NCBI GenBank assembly: GCA_020809705.1
Contig: CP085833.1
Coordinates: forward strand, 3,658,001-3,722,000
Direction: 5' to 3'
Source of the DNA: Calonectria ilicicola
Taxonomy: Eukaryota > Ascomycota > Sordariomycetes > Hypocreales > Nectriaceae
Length of the DNA stretch: 64,000 nt
In this document: one piece after another, positions 11,355-22,443 of the stretch
Position numbering within the stretch: position 1 is the stretch's first letter
How the letters are laid out: every line of letters begins with the position of its first letter
Program-made: the position numbers and the translations under genes
Notes under the pieces: generated by a model
Told to the model about the DNA's origin: nothing
Databases searched by the model: none
Seen by the model: the letters and a program-made list of their open reading frames with translations, nothing else

Positions 11355-13493
11355 ATGACGAGTTGGTTTAGTTCCGGACGCCCGGAAATTATTGAAGCTG
11401 TTGCTACAGCCTGCGAACGCGTTGACGAGGCTATCAGGCAGGGTGGGTTACATCTCAATGGGGATTGTTGAATATGAGTCCACTAACAGGTTACAGATCT
11501 TGACAAAGCACATCACGAGCTTGTTGAAGTCCAGCAAGAAAGGGATGAGGCATCTTCAAAGGTTTCGCAGCTCAAGATTGAGAATGGCCATCTGAAGAAA
11601 CAGTTACAGGAGGCCGAGGCCAAGCTCGCTCAAAGTCGTAATGGCCCACTGCCATCATCACGGACAACCAAAGATGAGCCAGATTGGAAGGCAGAATGTG
11701 CCAGAGTAAGCTCGAAATTCAACGCTCTCTCAGAAAACTTCAAAAAGGCCAAAGATGCTCTGCGGAGAAGAAAAGATGAACGAGACAAATGGATTGAGCA
11801 TGCCAGACTTTTGGAAAAAAAGATCAAGGCGGCGGAGGAGGAGCACAACATTTCTATTATCGACCGAGGTGGCAGAGCCGGACGAGCCACCACACATCTT
11901 GAGGCCAGGGCTGAGGCGAATCCAAGCCCAAACACTAGTTTTGTGTCCGACGCAGGCCCCGACCAGGCTGACCTTGAACTGCCACCACTCGCTGCTGCAT
12001 CACTGAGTTCTGAGCAGGAATCTAACAACGACCCAAAGGCAGTAAATCCGCAATCAGAGTCAACTCAAGGCGAGTCTGATGCGACCAGGTCGGATGATCT
12101 CCCCGAATTATCGGCACAAGATGGACATGATGATGTGCGAATTAAAGAAGAGCCATCGTCAGATCAACCAGTTGTCGTATCGGAACGAGCTGTGCGAAAA
12201 AGGAAACGTGATGGACCTGAGCCTGATGATACTCCTGTTCGCAAGATCAAGGTGGAAATGAGCGATGGTTCTTCAAGTCCTCTCGTTACTGGGCAGGATG
12301 CGCTTGATATCCAAGAGAGCATTGATCTTGGCGAAGTGGCCCAAAAAATGATGACGCCAAGAAAACGCAAGGATTTGGAGAATATGAGAAGAGAAGAACA
12401 GGCCCAAGCCGGTGTTTTCGAAGCTGCATTGACAACTCCAGTTCCATTATATGTCCGGCCCGATGCGAATCCTCAAACAGCTCGGCCTCTGAAACGCACA
12501 TCAGCCCTCACGCCGATGAGTGTGAATCAAAGGATAACTCGATCGGGAGGAGACAGGCTGATGGAAGACAAAGGGATTCCACCCTTAAAGAGAGGGTTGA
12601 GCAAGAATATATCCAGTCTTGCGGAGGATGGAGGCGTATACAGCAGGGAATCTACAGATGGCCAGGCCAAAAGAGGACTCAAGCCAGTTCCTAAGGGCCG
12701 ATTGGACAGTCTCCTTAATAGTCCGTCTGTTCAAAAAGACGAGCCACTAGCACGCTCGACTCCTCGATCACGAACAAGAGCTGGTGCTACTGGAGACCTA
12801 CCTATTCCAGGTCGACGAGAGCTTCCGTTTGAACGAGAAAAACGGCTCAGAGACAAAGCAGCAGATCAAACCCCCAGCTCATCAAGCAGAACAAATGCCC
12901 TTGGATCAAGGCTACCACCTCATGACACAAGGTCCCCTTTGGCTAACAAGGGTTCAAACTCAGTATTGCGAAATAAGCGGCCGGCAGAGTTGCGGCCGGA
13001 CGATTTTAAGGTTAATCCCCTTGCTAACGAGGGTCATGACTTTGCTTATACAGAAGTTGTTAGAGACAAGGGTGAAAGAGCATGCCTTTCGGGGTGCACA
13101 GATATGCACTGCTGCGGAAAGCAATTTCGAGCTCTAGCACTCTCGCAACGCCCCAACCCGCCTCTCACGCCAGCACAGCGACAGGAAGAACAGAATCTAT
13201 TGGAAAACTACCTCGGCGATTTTGCCTATCGATTGACATCAATGAGCAAGGAGGAGCGGGACGAGCTTTGGATTGAAGCCAAGACGCAAGAACTGGCAAA
13301 CAAGTACGGCAAACATCGACACCGATTCTCTCGCATGCGCTCCCCGCCGGGATTTTGGAATGCCGATTTTCCTGATACGCAAGAACTAGAGGCCGAAAAG
13401 GCTGAGGCAGCGAAACGTGAGAAGCAGATGGTGCAAGACAGGTATCGCGAGGCAATGCGGCCCGGTGGCAGGTGGGTCTTTAGAGACGAATAG
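11355..13493 (+). CDS. SAE2: SAE2/CtIP/Ctp1-like DNA end-resection protein
   Basis: Two exons, 11355-11442 and 11497-13493, giving 695 codons (694 aa). The N-terminus (MTSWFSSGRPEIIEAV) leads into a long charged coiled coil, about residues 35-165, as expected for the tetramerising end of CtIP/Ctp1. The middle is low-complexity, with many Ser/Thr-Pro and acidic patches suited to phospho-regulation. The C-terminus carries the conserved Sae2/CtIP domain: a Cys pair region CLSGCTDMHCCG, then YGKHRHRFSRMRSPPGFW followed by NADFPDTQE, matching the family's RHR and FW..xFPxTQ signature. The protein promotes Mre11-Rad50 nuclease activity at double-strand breaks in the nucleus. A CACGTG element lies about 140 nt upstream. 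No defects are seen. Confidence 0.9.
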
Positions 13494-13988
13494 ACATAGG
13501 GACGGGGACTTGGGGTTGGCAATGGATCGTTTGCTTACATTTGCTTGGGGTTTTCAATATGACGGCGCACCGCATGAGACAGGGTCAAGACGAGCACGGC
13601 GCCAAAGGTAAATTTACTGGGTTTGGGTGAAACAAAACATGGGTAGCTATTCCAGAAGAATACACAAGATGCGGAACAATAAGGATTATTTTTTGCCGTT
13701 CTGCGGTGGCGGTTACCATGTCTTACAACGCAATGTTTTTACTCGTTTGTCTTATTGTTGAACAACGGCCGTAGTCTTGAATTGTTTGATTGTGTGGCAA
13801 TCGACCTAATGGTGACCCTGTATTAATAGGGCTAATTGGCTAATAGTTGAGCCAATTGCCTGCCAAGTGTTGAAGGTACTTGAATGGGACATGCAAAGAT
13901 ACATGGCGCCGCCTAGAAGTGGTGACGACAATCCCGGACTTCGCTGTACCACATGTGGTGGCTGGGTACTCAAAACAGCGTCTCAGTA
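13494..13988. other. 3' flank of SAE2 up to the transposon insertion
   Basis: Contains the SAE2 3' UTR and unremarkable sequence. A short open frame ending in the element (13867-14154) includes a CTTCGGW stretch, but has no ATG start and runs into transposon DNA, so it is not called. The last two bases, TA at 13987-13988, form one copy of the probable target-site duplication. Confidence 0.5.
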
Positions 13989-14018
13989 CAGAGGTGCCTT
14001 TCAAAAGTCTTGTCCTGC
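13989..14018 (+). repeat. Left terminal inverted repeat
   Basis: Thirty bases beginning CAGAGGTGCCTTTC, preceded by TA. Exact reverse complement of 15509-15538. Its normal GC content contrasts with the element interior. Confidence 0.9.
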
Positions 14019-15232
14019 GCTAAGGACGCACGCAAGGTTAGAAAAAGCAATTTACTGCTATTTTTATATGGGGCTATTTGCTTTATACCTCCACCTTCGT
14101 CTGCCGATCGCGTACATGATTCCGCCCCTCTTGATACTTGTTACAGCCTTCTAACTTAATGATTTTTTTAATATAAATAGGAATATATTTAATCTAAGCT
14201 TAAATTTGCTTTTAAAATAGCTTATATTAAGCCTTATTTTAAGTTTAAATAGTATTATCTTTAGATTTAGCTATACTTTTTTTAGTAATTTGCCTTTTTA
14301 TTTATATTTAAATTAGCTTAATAATATTTAAATTAGATGAATTTAGGTATTAAAGGAATTATTTAATTTAGTTAAGATTATAATAATATTATTAAATATA
14401 ATAATTATATATTAATGCTTTATTCTCTTAAATAATTATATAAAATTAATTTTTAAAGTACTTTTAAATAAAAGAAAATATTTTAAAAATTAAAATCTTA
14501 ATTTAATATTAATATTAATTAATATTATTTTTAATACTTTAAATTAACTTTTTAGTTTTTATATTCTATTATTAAACTAGGTGATAATTAAAAAGTTAAT
14601 AATATAAGTTAAGGTGCCTTATATTATTAGAAATCTTTTACTTTATTTTTATAAGAGGTTTAAATTTTTTATTTATTTTTTAGATTATTTTATTAGTAAT
14701 TTTCTTTTTATTTATAATTTTTAAAGCTTAATAATAATAAAGGCCTTTTTTATTATAAAAAATACCTTTAAAATATAAATTTAAAGATATTTTTCTATTT
14801 TTTATAAATATAACTTTAAATAAATCTTTTATTTATTTATTTTTATATATAATAATTATTATAATAATAAAGTAAAATAATAATTATTTTATTAAATTAA
14901 ATAATATTCTTTTAATTTTTTAAAATTTAATATTTATATACTTTATATTAAATAAATCTTTCTATTCTTATTCTTTTTATTAATCTAAGCTTTTTTATTA
15001 ACTTTATTTTTTAAAATCTTACTTTTTTTAAAATCCTTTATATTATAATAATTAAGATTTTAAATTCTTTCTTATTAAACTTACTAATAATATTAACATA
15101 TAATTTTTCCCTACTAAAATAATTAAAGTATACCTTAAAGATAATATTTACTTAAATTTTCTTAATTTACTTTTTAAAGCAGCTAAAGCACTTTTTATTA
15201 ATAAAAAAAACATTATAAATAATAAGAAAGTA

Positions 15233-15397
15233 TTAGTTAAGATCAAAGCTATATTTAATAGCACAAGCATAGATACAGTTAACCTGCCGGATTGAAATCC
15301 CTATTATTTCTAAAACCTCAGGCATTATTTTCCCTCCGTACAGGCTTTTCAAGATAACCACAAAAGCCCAGATTACAATATCATCTTCAGTTCTCAT
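15233..15397 (-). pseudogene. Transposase N-terminal fragment (Tc1-like helix-turn-helix)
   Basis: From an ATG at 15397 the minus strand reads about 54 codons, including LKSLYGGKIMPEVLEIIG and ISIRQVNCIYACAIKYSF, then stops as it enters the AT block. The pattern of a helix-turn-helix followed by xIYARAIxxGFxPN is typical of fungal Tc1-like transposases as I recall them. The observed IYAC and DLN can be explained by C-to-T changes (Arg to Cys, Pro to Leu). No catalytic DDE/DDD residues survive, since that region lies in the AT block. Confidence 0.6.
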
Positions 15398-15508
15398 TTT
15401 GCAGTGAGGGGAAATAAAAAAAATCACAGGAAGAGTAATACCTAGGAAATTTGGTATATGGCTTCCCTGCTTGCTTTTTTCTTGTTTGTGGCTGACGCTA
15501 GCGCCTTG

Positions 15509-15538
15509 GCAGGACAAGACTTTTGAAAGGCACCTCTG
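15509..15538 (-). repeat. Right terminal inverted repeat
   Basis: Reverse complement of the left terminal repeat, followed by TA at 15539-15540. Confidence 0.9.
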
Positions 15539-15540
15539 TA

Positions 15541-16432
15541 CATTGTGTGCGTGTGAGTTGCGCCATTCATTGCCCACAGATGGATGCGGGACGCACGGGC
15601 TACTCCATGAGCCGAGCGCCCATATGTCAACAGGGTAGTAGGCACTTTCTGCCTCAGACAACAACAGAGACCCGCTGCACGAACCCACCACGCTCCACTA
15701 GGCTGCCAAGTTAGCGGCTAGGCCTTCTATAGTTATAGCGATCTTCAAGCGTTAAATGGAAGACGCGGGTGCCAGGCCAGGCCACCCACACCCTCTTACC
15801 AGGCTCCAGACCCAGGTTCAGTGGCACACCCAGGCTACCCAGGTCAATTTGACGGGGGGGAGGGGGGGCGCACCTCTTGGCTCTGGCTCGTGTGCTTCTT
15901 TTTTGGCAGCGCGCCTTGTGTGCAAGTAAACTCCGAGTTGAGTCCCAAATTTTATTCCATCCACTTCTCTCTTCAACGTCAAGCATCAGCCTGACGCAAC
16001 TCCTCTGGTGCGTCTCTTCTTCGACTTGCGTCCTAAGAAATTTAGGCCTCGCCGTTCCTTACTCGCTCCCCCCCTTTTTTCTGTTTTTTTTTTCTTGCCT
16101 TGCCCTTTCAGCCTCCTCTGTGCCTGTCCGTTTTCCGCTTCGGTTTTCCGTGGAGCAGCCATCGGCGGCCCCTCTGCCCTCCGGTCATCGCCATCCTCGA
16201 ACTTGCGGCATTCAGGCGCCGCTCCAGTGTCGCGTCGCGCAAGCAATCCGCAATCCGCAATCCACGATTCTCTCTCCTCCTCGCCCCGAATTCGACGCAG
16301 CTTCAATCCTGAAGCCCGCGCCCGACAACCTGCCGCTTCTTTCCGCTTCCAAGTTCCAGCAACGACTTGCTAGCTGCGGGAGTCGCGCCAACTGGCCGGC
16401 ACCCGTCATCTTTCAATCCCCAAGCCGGCACG
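15541..16432. other. Right flank of transposon and pyrimidine-rich promoter/5' leader of UBP3
   Basis: The last 500 bases before the UBP3 start are strongly C/T-rich with runs such as CCCCCCTTTTTT, typical of fungal core promoters and leaders of constitutive genes. Overlapping open frames here (15877-16440 and 15986-16306) are composition artefacts. Confidence 0.6.
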
Positions 16433-19384
16433 ATGAGTAACCGCCATCTGCCGGCTGGGCAGAATATACAGGGAGGAGCTGGTGGAATGCCTGGTGTTGA
16501 CATGTCTGGTGGTCCAGGAGGGCCTCGCAGGAGGCAGCCCCCTCCTTATGTCCCACAGTATCACCAGCACCAGCATCATCAGCACCAACACCAACACCAA
16601 CACCAGCACCACCAGCATCAGCATCAGCATCACATGAATCCTATGTACGCCAACTACATGCCCTACGCCCACCAGCAGTACTATGGAATGCCTCCTCAGT
16701 ACCAGAACGGCGGCATGCCCCAGCAAGGATACATGCCATACCAAAACTACGCTCGATCTCCTCCCTCTATGCCACAATATGTCCCCATGGCTGGCGTCAC
16801 GGTGCCCAGCTACCCTCGTCCCGCTCAACATTCGCCTGCGCTCTCCACACCCTATCAACCACCGCCTGCACCGGTTCCGATCCCGCCTCACACCCCATCC
16901 TCGACCCACTCATCCCAGCTGCCTCCTCCACCAACTCCTCCTACGCCCCAAACGAGAGAGCCAGCTCCTGTTGTTCCCGTCCCCGTTGTTCCCACCCCCG
17001 AACCTGCTCCTGTGGTGACAACCCCCAAGGCACCCTTCCGCGCTCCGGTGAGTTACATCATGAATGTAAACATTGTTCAACCAACTAACAACATTGCAGT
17101 TGCCGTGGCTCTCGCAACCCGACTTGGAGTTCCCAGTTAGAGTCGCGAAATCAAGAAGACGAAGAAGACCGCTTAACGCTGACAGTCAGGCGGTATCTTT
17201 ACCAGTTGAGCAACATGAAGCCTCCGCTGAGCAAAGTGGGCAGAACCAAGCAACTCAGCCGGTGTTGAAGGGCTCTCCAACTTCCACTCAGCCTTCTGTC
17301 GTCTCAGATGCTCAGTCTGAGACTGCGTCTACGCATCATCAAACTACTGAGGACGCCTCGCCTGCTACTCCCACAACCCCAGGTTCTGTCCAGCGCTCTC
17401 GAACCAACACAGTTACCAGCGCCACACCCACAGCCGCCGGCAAGTCTGGAGCTCGATCTGCCACTCATCCTGCGCCTGCTGTTCCTACTCTTCCCAAGAG
17501 CACCAAGGAAGCGAAGCCAGCTACCACTGAAACGCCAGTGAATGGCGAAGCAGCTGCTGAGCCCACGACCCAGGACTCAGCGCCTACCGAGACTTCTGTT
17601 GGGCCTGAATCTAGTGCCACTGAGCCTGCCCCTGAACCCGCCCCAGTCAAAGCCGCACCCACGAGCTGGGCGAACCTATTCGCCAAGACCGCTGCCGCTG
17701 CAGCAAAGGGCGCAAAACCCAATGGCACGGCTACTGTCGCATCTGTCAATGGCGGTGATGCTGAGAGTGTCGTCAGTGGACCCAATGGTTCAGTCCCAAG
17801 CTTCCCCAAGGCCAGTGCAAGCTCCGTGGCAGAGGCCATCCATGAGTATCGGGTCAATGGAGGTGATAACATTGCTTTCCTTGAGCCTCGCGGTTTAATC
17901 AACACTGGGAACATGTGTTACATGAACTCGGTAAGCTACATATCTTATTTCCCAACTTTCTATATCTAATAGGTTCCAGGTGCTCCAAGTTTTGATGTTT
18001 TGCATTCCGTTTTATGATTTCCTAAGTCAAGTGAGCAAAAGGGCAGTTCACAGCTTCAAGAGCGACACTCCCTTGGTTGATGCCATGTGAGTTGACTACC
18101 TACCAAAATTCTCGAAATAAACACAATCTAATCAATGCAGGATCATGTTCATGCACGAGTACAAGGTGATGAAGACGGCACCATCCATTGAGGCGCTGCG
18201 ACGATCCTTGAAAAGTGAAGAACTTGAGCGCTATGGTGATCCGTTCACTCCTGAGTTCGTTTACGAGGCCATACGCCAGCTTCCTCGGTTTGCCAGTATG
18301 AGGGTATGATTAATACACACAGAGGATTGTTGTAACTATTGCTAACCCAACCCAGCGCGGTCATCAACAAGACGCTGAAGAATTCCTTGGCTTCGTGCTC
18401 CAGTCCCTTGATGATGAGTGCACTACAGTCATGAGCAGTTCGGTCTTGTCAAACGGATCTGAGGATGCGGCATCCCATACAGGCAAGGAAGGTGCTGATC
18501 CCTCCGGGGATTGGCTTGAGGTGGGTCGAAAGCAAAAGGCAGCCGTCACTCGATCGGCGGGCACCAACACTTCAACACCCATCACAAAGATCTTTGGCGG
18601 TCTCCTACGATCAGAATTCCGAGTGCCTGGGTTGAAGGACTCCATTACCACTGAACCATACCAGCCGCTGCAGTTGGACATTGGCTCAGATGATGTTCGC
18701 AACGTTGTCGACGCTCTACGCGGTCTCACTCGACCCGAGCGTCTTCAGGGCGACTTCAACTCGCCCCGCGGCAAAGATGTGACGGCAACAAAGCAGGTTT
18801 TTATCGAGTCTCTTCCCCCGGTCCTCATACTACACCTCAAGCGATTCCAGTTTGATGCTGAGGGCAACGGCACTGTCAAGATTTGGAAGAAGATTGGGTA
18901 CCCCTTGGAACTTGAAATTCCCCGTGAAGCTCTCTCTCGGCAGACGCGCCAGTCCCTTGACGATGGTGCCATGCCCAAGTACAAGCTGATTAGTGTAGTG
19001 TATCATCATGGCAAGAATGCCAGCGGTGGTCATTATACCGTGGACGTGCGACGCCAGGAGGGCAAGGAGTGGATTCGTCTTGATGACACCGTCATCCGAC
19101 GAGTACGAAGCGAAGATGTTGCCGAAGGTGGAGAAGAGGAGACAACCAAGGATACTCGCAAGGAAAGCCCCGCCCCTGGCGCCTCGGGCAACCGATTCGG
19201 CGCCATGCTGGACGACGATACTGGAGATGATGACGGTTGGAAGCAGGTCACAGCTTCCGCCCCAGGAAACAAGCGCTGGACCAGCGTTGTCAATGGCTCT
19301 GGCAACGCCAGCAAGCCAAAGCAGGTCAAGGACAGCATCAAGGACAACAAGGTGGCATACCTGCTATTCTACCAGCGTGTGTGA
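16433..19384 (+). CDS. UBP3: Ubiquitin carboxyl-terminal hydrolase, UBP3/USP10-like
   Basis: Five exons: 16433-17047, 17100-17930, 17980-18086, 18141-18303 and 18356-19384; 915 codons (914 aa). Residues 1-480 are disordered: a His/Gln tract near residues 44-66, Pro-rich and Ala/Thr/Pro-rich stretches. The USP domain follows, with the Cys box GLINTGNMCYMNS whose catalytic Cys is about residue 474, the GHQQDAEEFLGF box, LPPVLILHLKRFQFD and the His box YHHGKNASGGHYTVDV. The protein ends KVAYLLFYQRV. Yeast Ubp3 works with Bre5 in ribophagy, COPII vesicle and stress-granule regulation; USP10 is the animal counterpart. The catalytic Cys and His are both present, so an active enzyme is expected. Exon 1 ends in the disordered region, and the catalytic Cys box closes exon 2. 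Confidence 0.9.
16561..16635 (+). repeat. CAC/CAG trinucleotide-like tract encoding His/Gln
   Basis: Imperfect CACCAG/CATCAG/CACCAA units lie inside exon 1 of UBP3 and encode alternating His and Gln. Such tracts are prone to length change. Confidence 0.8.
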
Positions 19385-20026
19385 GCAACCACGTTCCTTG
19401 GTCCTGGACCCAGCATCAACTACGAATAGCTACGGCGATTTGATGAAAACTACAAAGAGAAGGGGCGCCAGATGGAATGAGCATTAACGGCCATATTGGA
19501 TGAATGTTTAATGCACCACTATTTGGGTTGGAGTCGGATGCTGGGCGGCAGGGGGGAAAGGTCGGATAATTGAGCTTTGAGAGATGCCTAAAGGCTGGCT
19601 CGGCGTATGGCGTCGCGGCACGGTTTCTTGTGGATGAAAGGGGATGAGGAAGACAGCTACAGACTCAAAAACCTGGGCCAGTTCCCGGTATGGATACAAG
19701 TCCACCTGACGGCGTTGGATGTGCAGACTCTAGATCTGGTCGCTCAGAAGGCTCGGCGCCATTTGCATGGAAGAGACGAGCTCTTCTCATAGTTGCCTAG
19801 TTGAGATGGTTGCATTGTAAATTATCAGTCCAGAAAATAATAATAAAACTTCACGAAGAGATGAACCAAATAAGGAGCATTTATGCAAAGTGAGTCAGTA
19901 AGACGACGTCTATACATAGGGTACACGAGACTGTCTAGTCCATTTTGGCCAACCATCCCATACTTGGAGGCACCGTTCCACGCTCAACCACCATATTCTC
20001 CTACTTTATACACATCCCCATTTCGT
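19385..20026. other. Convergent 3' region between UBP3 and QCR7
   Basis: Holds the two 3' UTRs. The open frame at 19607-19792 has no domain and lies in the UBP3 downstream region; not called. Confidence 0.6.
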
Positions 20027-20644
20027 TTAGTGCTTGCGTATGACGGAGATGGTGTCAAGCTCCTCCTTCTCGGCCTCCTCGGCGTTGACCTCGTCGATAA
20101 TGGGCTGGAGGTAGCGGGCGTCCTGTAGGCAAGAAGAGATGCTGTTAGTCCTTGTACAAATCCGGCATCCATTGCCGAGGATACGAGGGGGTCCCGGAGG
20201 ATTCGTACAGTCTTCTGGGTAATCCACTGCTCCTTGGGGAGCAGCTTGTGCTGGTAGCTGCACTGGACAGCGCGGCGGATGCGGTAGATTCGCTCGTAGG
20301 ACTCGGTGGCAGAGAGGCGCTTGAGGGCCTTCTGGGCGGTGGCGTTCTCCTCCTCAAGAAGATCGTCGTATCTGCATCAATTGAGGGACCCGGTCAGCGT
20401 CAAAAAAGTCGCACACAGCGGTAACAGGCGGCCCAATTCGTATGGTACAGGCCAATTGGGCGTCCATCTCGATCGGATCGCATCGTCGGGGTTCGAGGGG
20501 GGGAAATGGTGGTGGGTTTTATCTCGCGTACCTCAAACCAAGCTGGCGGTAGCCGGCAGCGTTAACGTACCAGGTGGCGACGGGCTTGAGGAAGCTGGCC
20601 AGCCACGGCCTCTGGAGAATGTAGGGAGCGAGCGAGTACTTCAT
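20027..20644 (-). CDS. QCR7: Cytochrome bc1 complex subunit 7 (14 kDa, Qcr7)
   Basis: Three exons, minus strand: 20532-20644, 20209-20371 and 20027-20122; 124 codons (123 aa), the usual size. The protein starts [20 protein letters not shown]. It contains [15 protein letters not shown] [32 protein letters not shown], the family hallmark [11 protein letters not shown], and ends in [20 protein letters not shown]. Qcr7 is a matrix-side subunit of respiratory complex III that contacts cytochrome b and is needed for assembly. TCACGTG-type elements lie 133 and about 250 nt upstream. No anomalies. Confidence 0.93.
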
Positions 20645-22443
20645 TGTGAAGGAATTGACGAGAGGGGAGAGGTCGAAAGCCGGTCGTCGTCGATTCCGTC
20701 GTTCGTCGTCGGGTTCCGGGAATGCGCGAAATGGATGGGCTGAGGGAAGCAAAACTTCCTGGAACAGCTCGGGACGTCACGTGCTCTCCGCCTTGATGAC
20801 CATTGCTCAATTGCTGGCTGCTCGCTGGCTGGGCGCAGAAAGTGTGGGCCCTCAGGATTTGGGATGAGAGTCAGCGGCAACGTGACCTTCCACGTGATTA
20901 AGTGGCCGTTTTGGATGGAGGGACGGACGGGAGGGGCCTTCATGGATGGGCGAACGGATGCAGTCACGGGGAGAGGTGGGGGTTTGTGCTCCCTGCGTTT
21001 TCCGTGCAGAGCCGGTCATCGGGAGAGAACGGCCAGCGACTCAGCACCATTGTGATCGAGCAAAAAGGGTCAGATGCACAATTCAAGTCACCAGGACTCG
21101 TATTGGAATTCTTTTCACGGCGACCAGACTGGCTAGAGAAAAGAGAAAGACGGCGCATTGGAGGTTTAACCTCGGGCTAGACGCCCTTCTAGATCGCCGA
21201 CCACGATACCGTCATCGACTGACAAGCAACGGTACATGTGATGTATACATGGATCGGCATCTGGTGCTGTAGACGGCGAAATGCCACCGACGCAAGCGCG
21301 CACGCAAGACCTGCAGGCTCGCTGCGCCGTGCCGCACTGCACCGGCAAGACAGGTTTCAATGGCAGATGTGCCTGGAAAGTTACGGCTCGGCAATGGCCC
21401 CCATTGTATATAAATGTCATCTTTTCGTCTCCACGTCTAGCAACCAGGGCCTTGCGTCATTTGTGTATCTGCAGTGGGCACCGGCTTGCTGCGGGCGAAG
21501 AGGAAGAAGAAAAAAAAAATTCCCCAGGCGTCCCGCCGCCCTGCCAGCAAACGAGCACCTCCGCTGGGTGATAAACTGCTAGCACGCATCCACACCCCCA
21601 ACCACAGCGGTGCCCCACTAACCCGCACTAAATGGTACTGCTGGGTGTTGGTGGGCGTTAGTCGCTGCAGACGCTACAGACCCGGCTTCTCCAGCAGCCC
21701 ACGACCGATGCAAACCCGCTGGCGGCAGCGCACCCACCCTCCGTAGTCATCCGTCTTCCGCCCTGTGAAGTTGGCTTGCAACTTGCACTCTTCCCACTCT
21801 CTTCTCTCCACTCTCCTCCACCATCCCTCCCGCTACGTCGTCGTCCTTCACGGGTCGCTTCGTCTCCCGCTCCTCGCCCGCCCCCCGGTTTCCTCCCGCC
21901 CATCGTCCTCTCCGGCTCCGGTCTCTCCGGCCGCCCAAGGCGAATACCCTCAGACTCGGTGCCCAGGTCAATGGCCGGTGCCAATCGCTAACCCAGGCGG
22001 GAACGGGTCACGGCGCGCGTGGGCAGCGCAAACCCCCCCGCAGCACAGGGAACCCGGACTGCGAGGGCCGGCACGAGACAACTTACGCAGAAGGGAAATT
22101 TTGGGAGCTGAACCGACGCTTGGAAATCACCCTGCGCCGCATCTTTGATTGTGTAAGAGGAATTACGTCTGCGAAAACGAGTGAGCATTTCTCGGCCTCT
22201 CTCGACCTCTATCGGCATCGTTATCTCGCCGCTCCGGTCCCTGCTCCCCGGTCGGAGTCGGAAGAAATATTGCGAGAACCAACACCCACCACCTCTTGAT
22301 TGACGGTGACGACATCGACGACGAAAACGACGACGACCACGGTGACGACCGAAGCTTATAGAGAAATATTCGACCGGAAATCCGACTGCGCACTTCCAAC
22401 AGCGACTGAGCCGAAGCGAACGAGCCAACGAGAGACGGCGGGA
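20645..22443. other. Divergent intergenic region between QCR7 and the NAD-type carrier
   Basis: About 1.8 kb without a supported gene. CACGTG cores occur at 20778 and 20891. The carrier-proximal 700 bases are pyrimidine-rich, with Arg/Ser/Pro-type low-complexity frames on both strands that I read as leader sequence. Confidence 0.55.
20777..20783. promoter_or_regulatory. CACGTG element upstream of QCR7
   Basis: TCACGTG lies 133 nt before the QCR7 start, with a second CACGTGA core at 20891-20897. This suggests a Cbf1-type input on a respiratory gene. Confidence 0.35.

Larger units (their letters stand above)
13989..15538 (-). mobile_element. RIP-degraded Tc1/mariner-like DNA transposon with intact terminal inverted repeats
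   Basis: A 30-bp inverted repeat bounds the element: left 13989-14018 begins CAGAGGTGCCTTTC, and right 15509-15538 is its exact reverse complement. Both ends are flanked by TA (13987-13988 and 15539-15540), the classic Tc1/mariner target duplication. The size, 1550 bp, suits a single-transposase element. Near the right end, on the minus strand, a transposase N-terminus is still readable (15233-15397). Bases from about 14160 to 15230 are almost only A and T; 14401-14460 contains 5 G or C in 60. No transposase can be made, so the copy is dead. Repeat-induced point mutation is the natural cause in a filamentous ascomycete. Confidence 0.85.

Noticed and set aside
13867..14154. Open frame with a CTTCGGW zinc-like stretch before the transposon
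   Set aside because: No ATG start, it crosses into the transposon end and has no matching remainder on the far side of the element.
15877..16440. 187-codon frame upstream of UBP3
   Set aside because: Lies in a C/T-rich leader, overlaps open frames on both strands and has Ser/Leu/Pro low-complexity content only.
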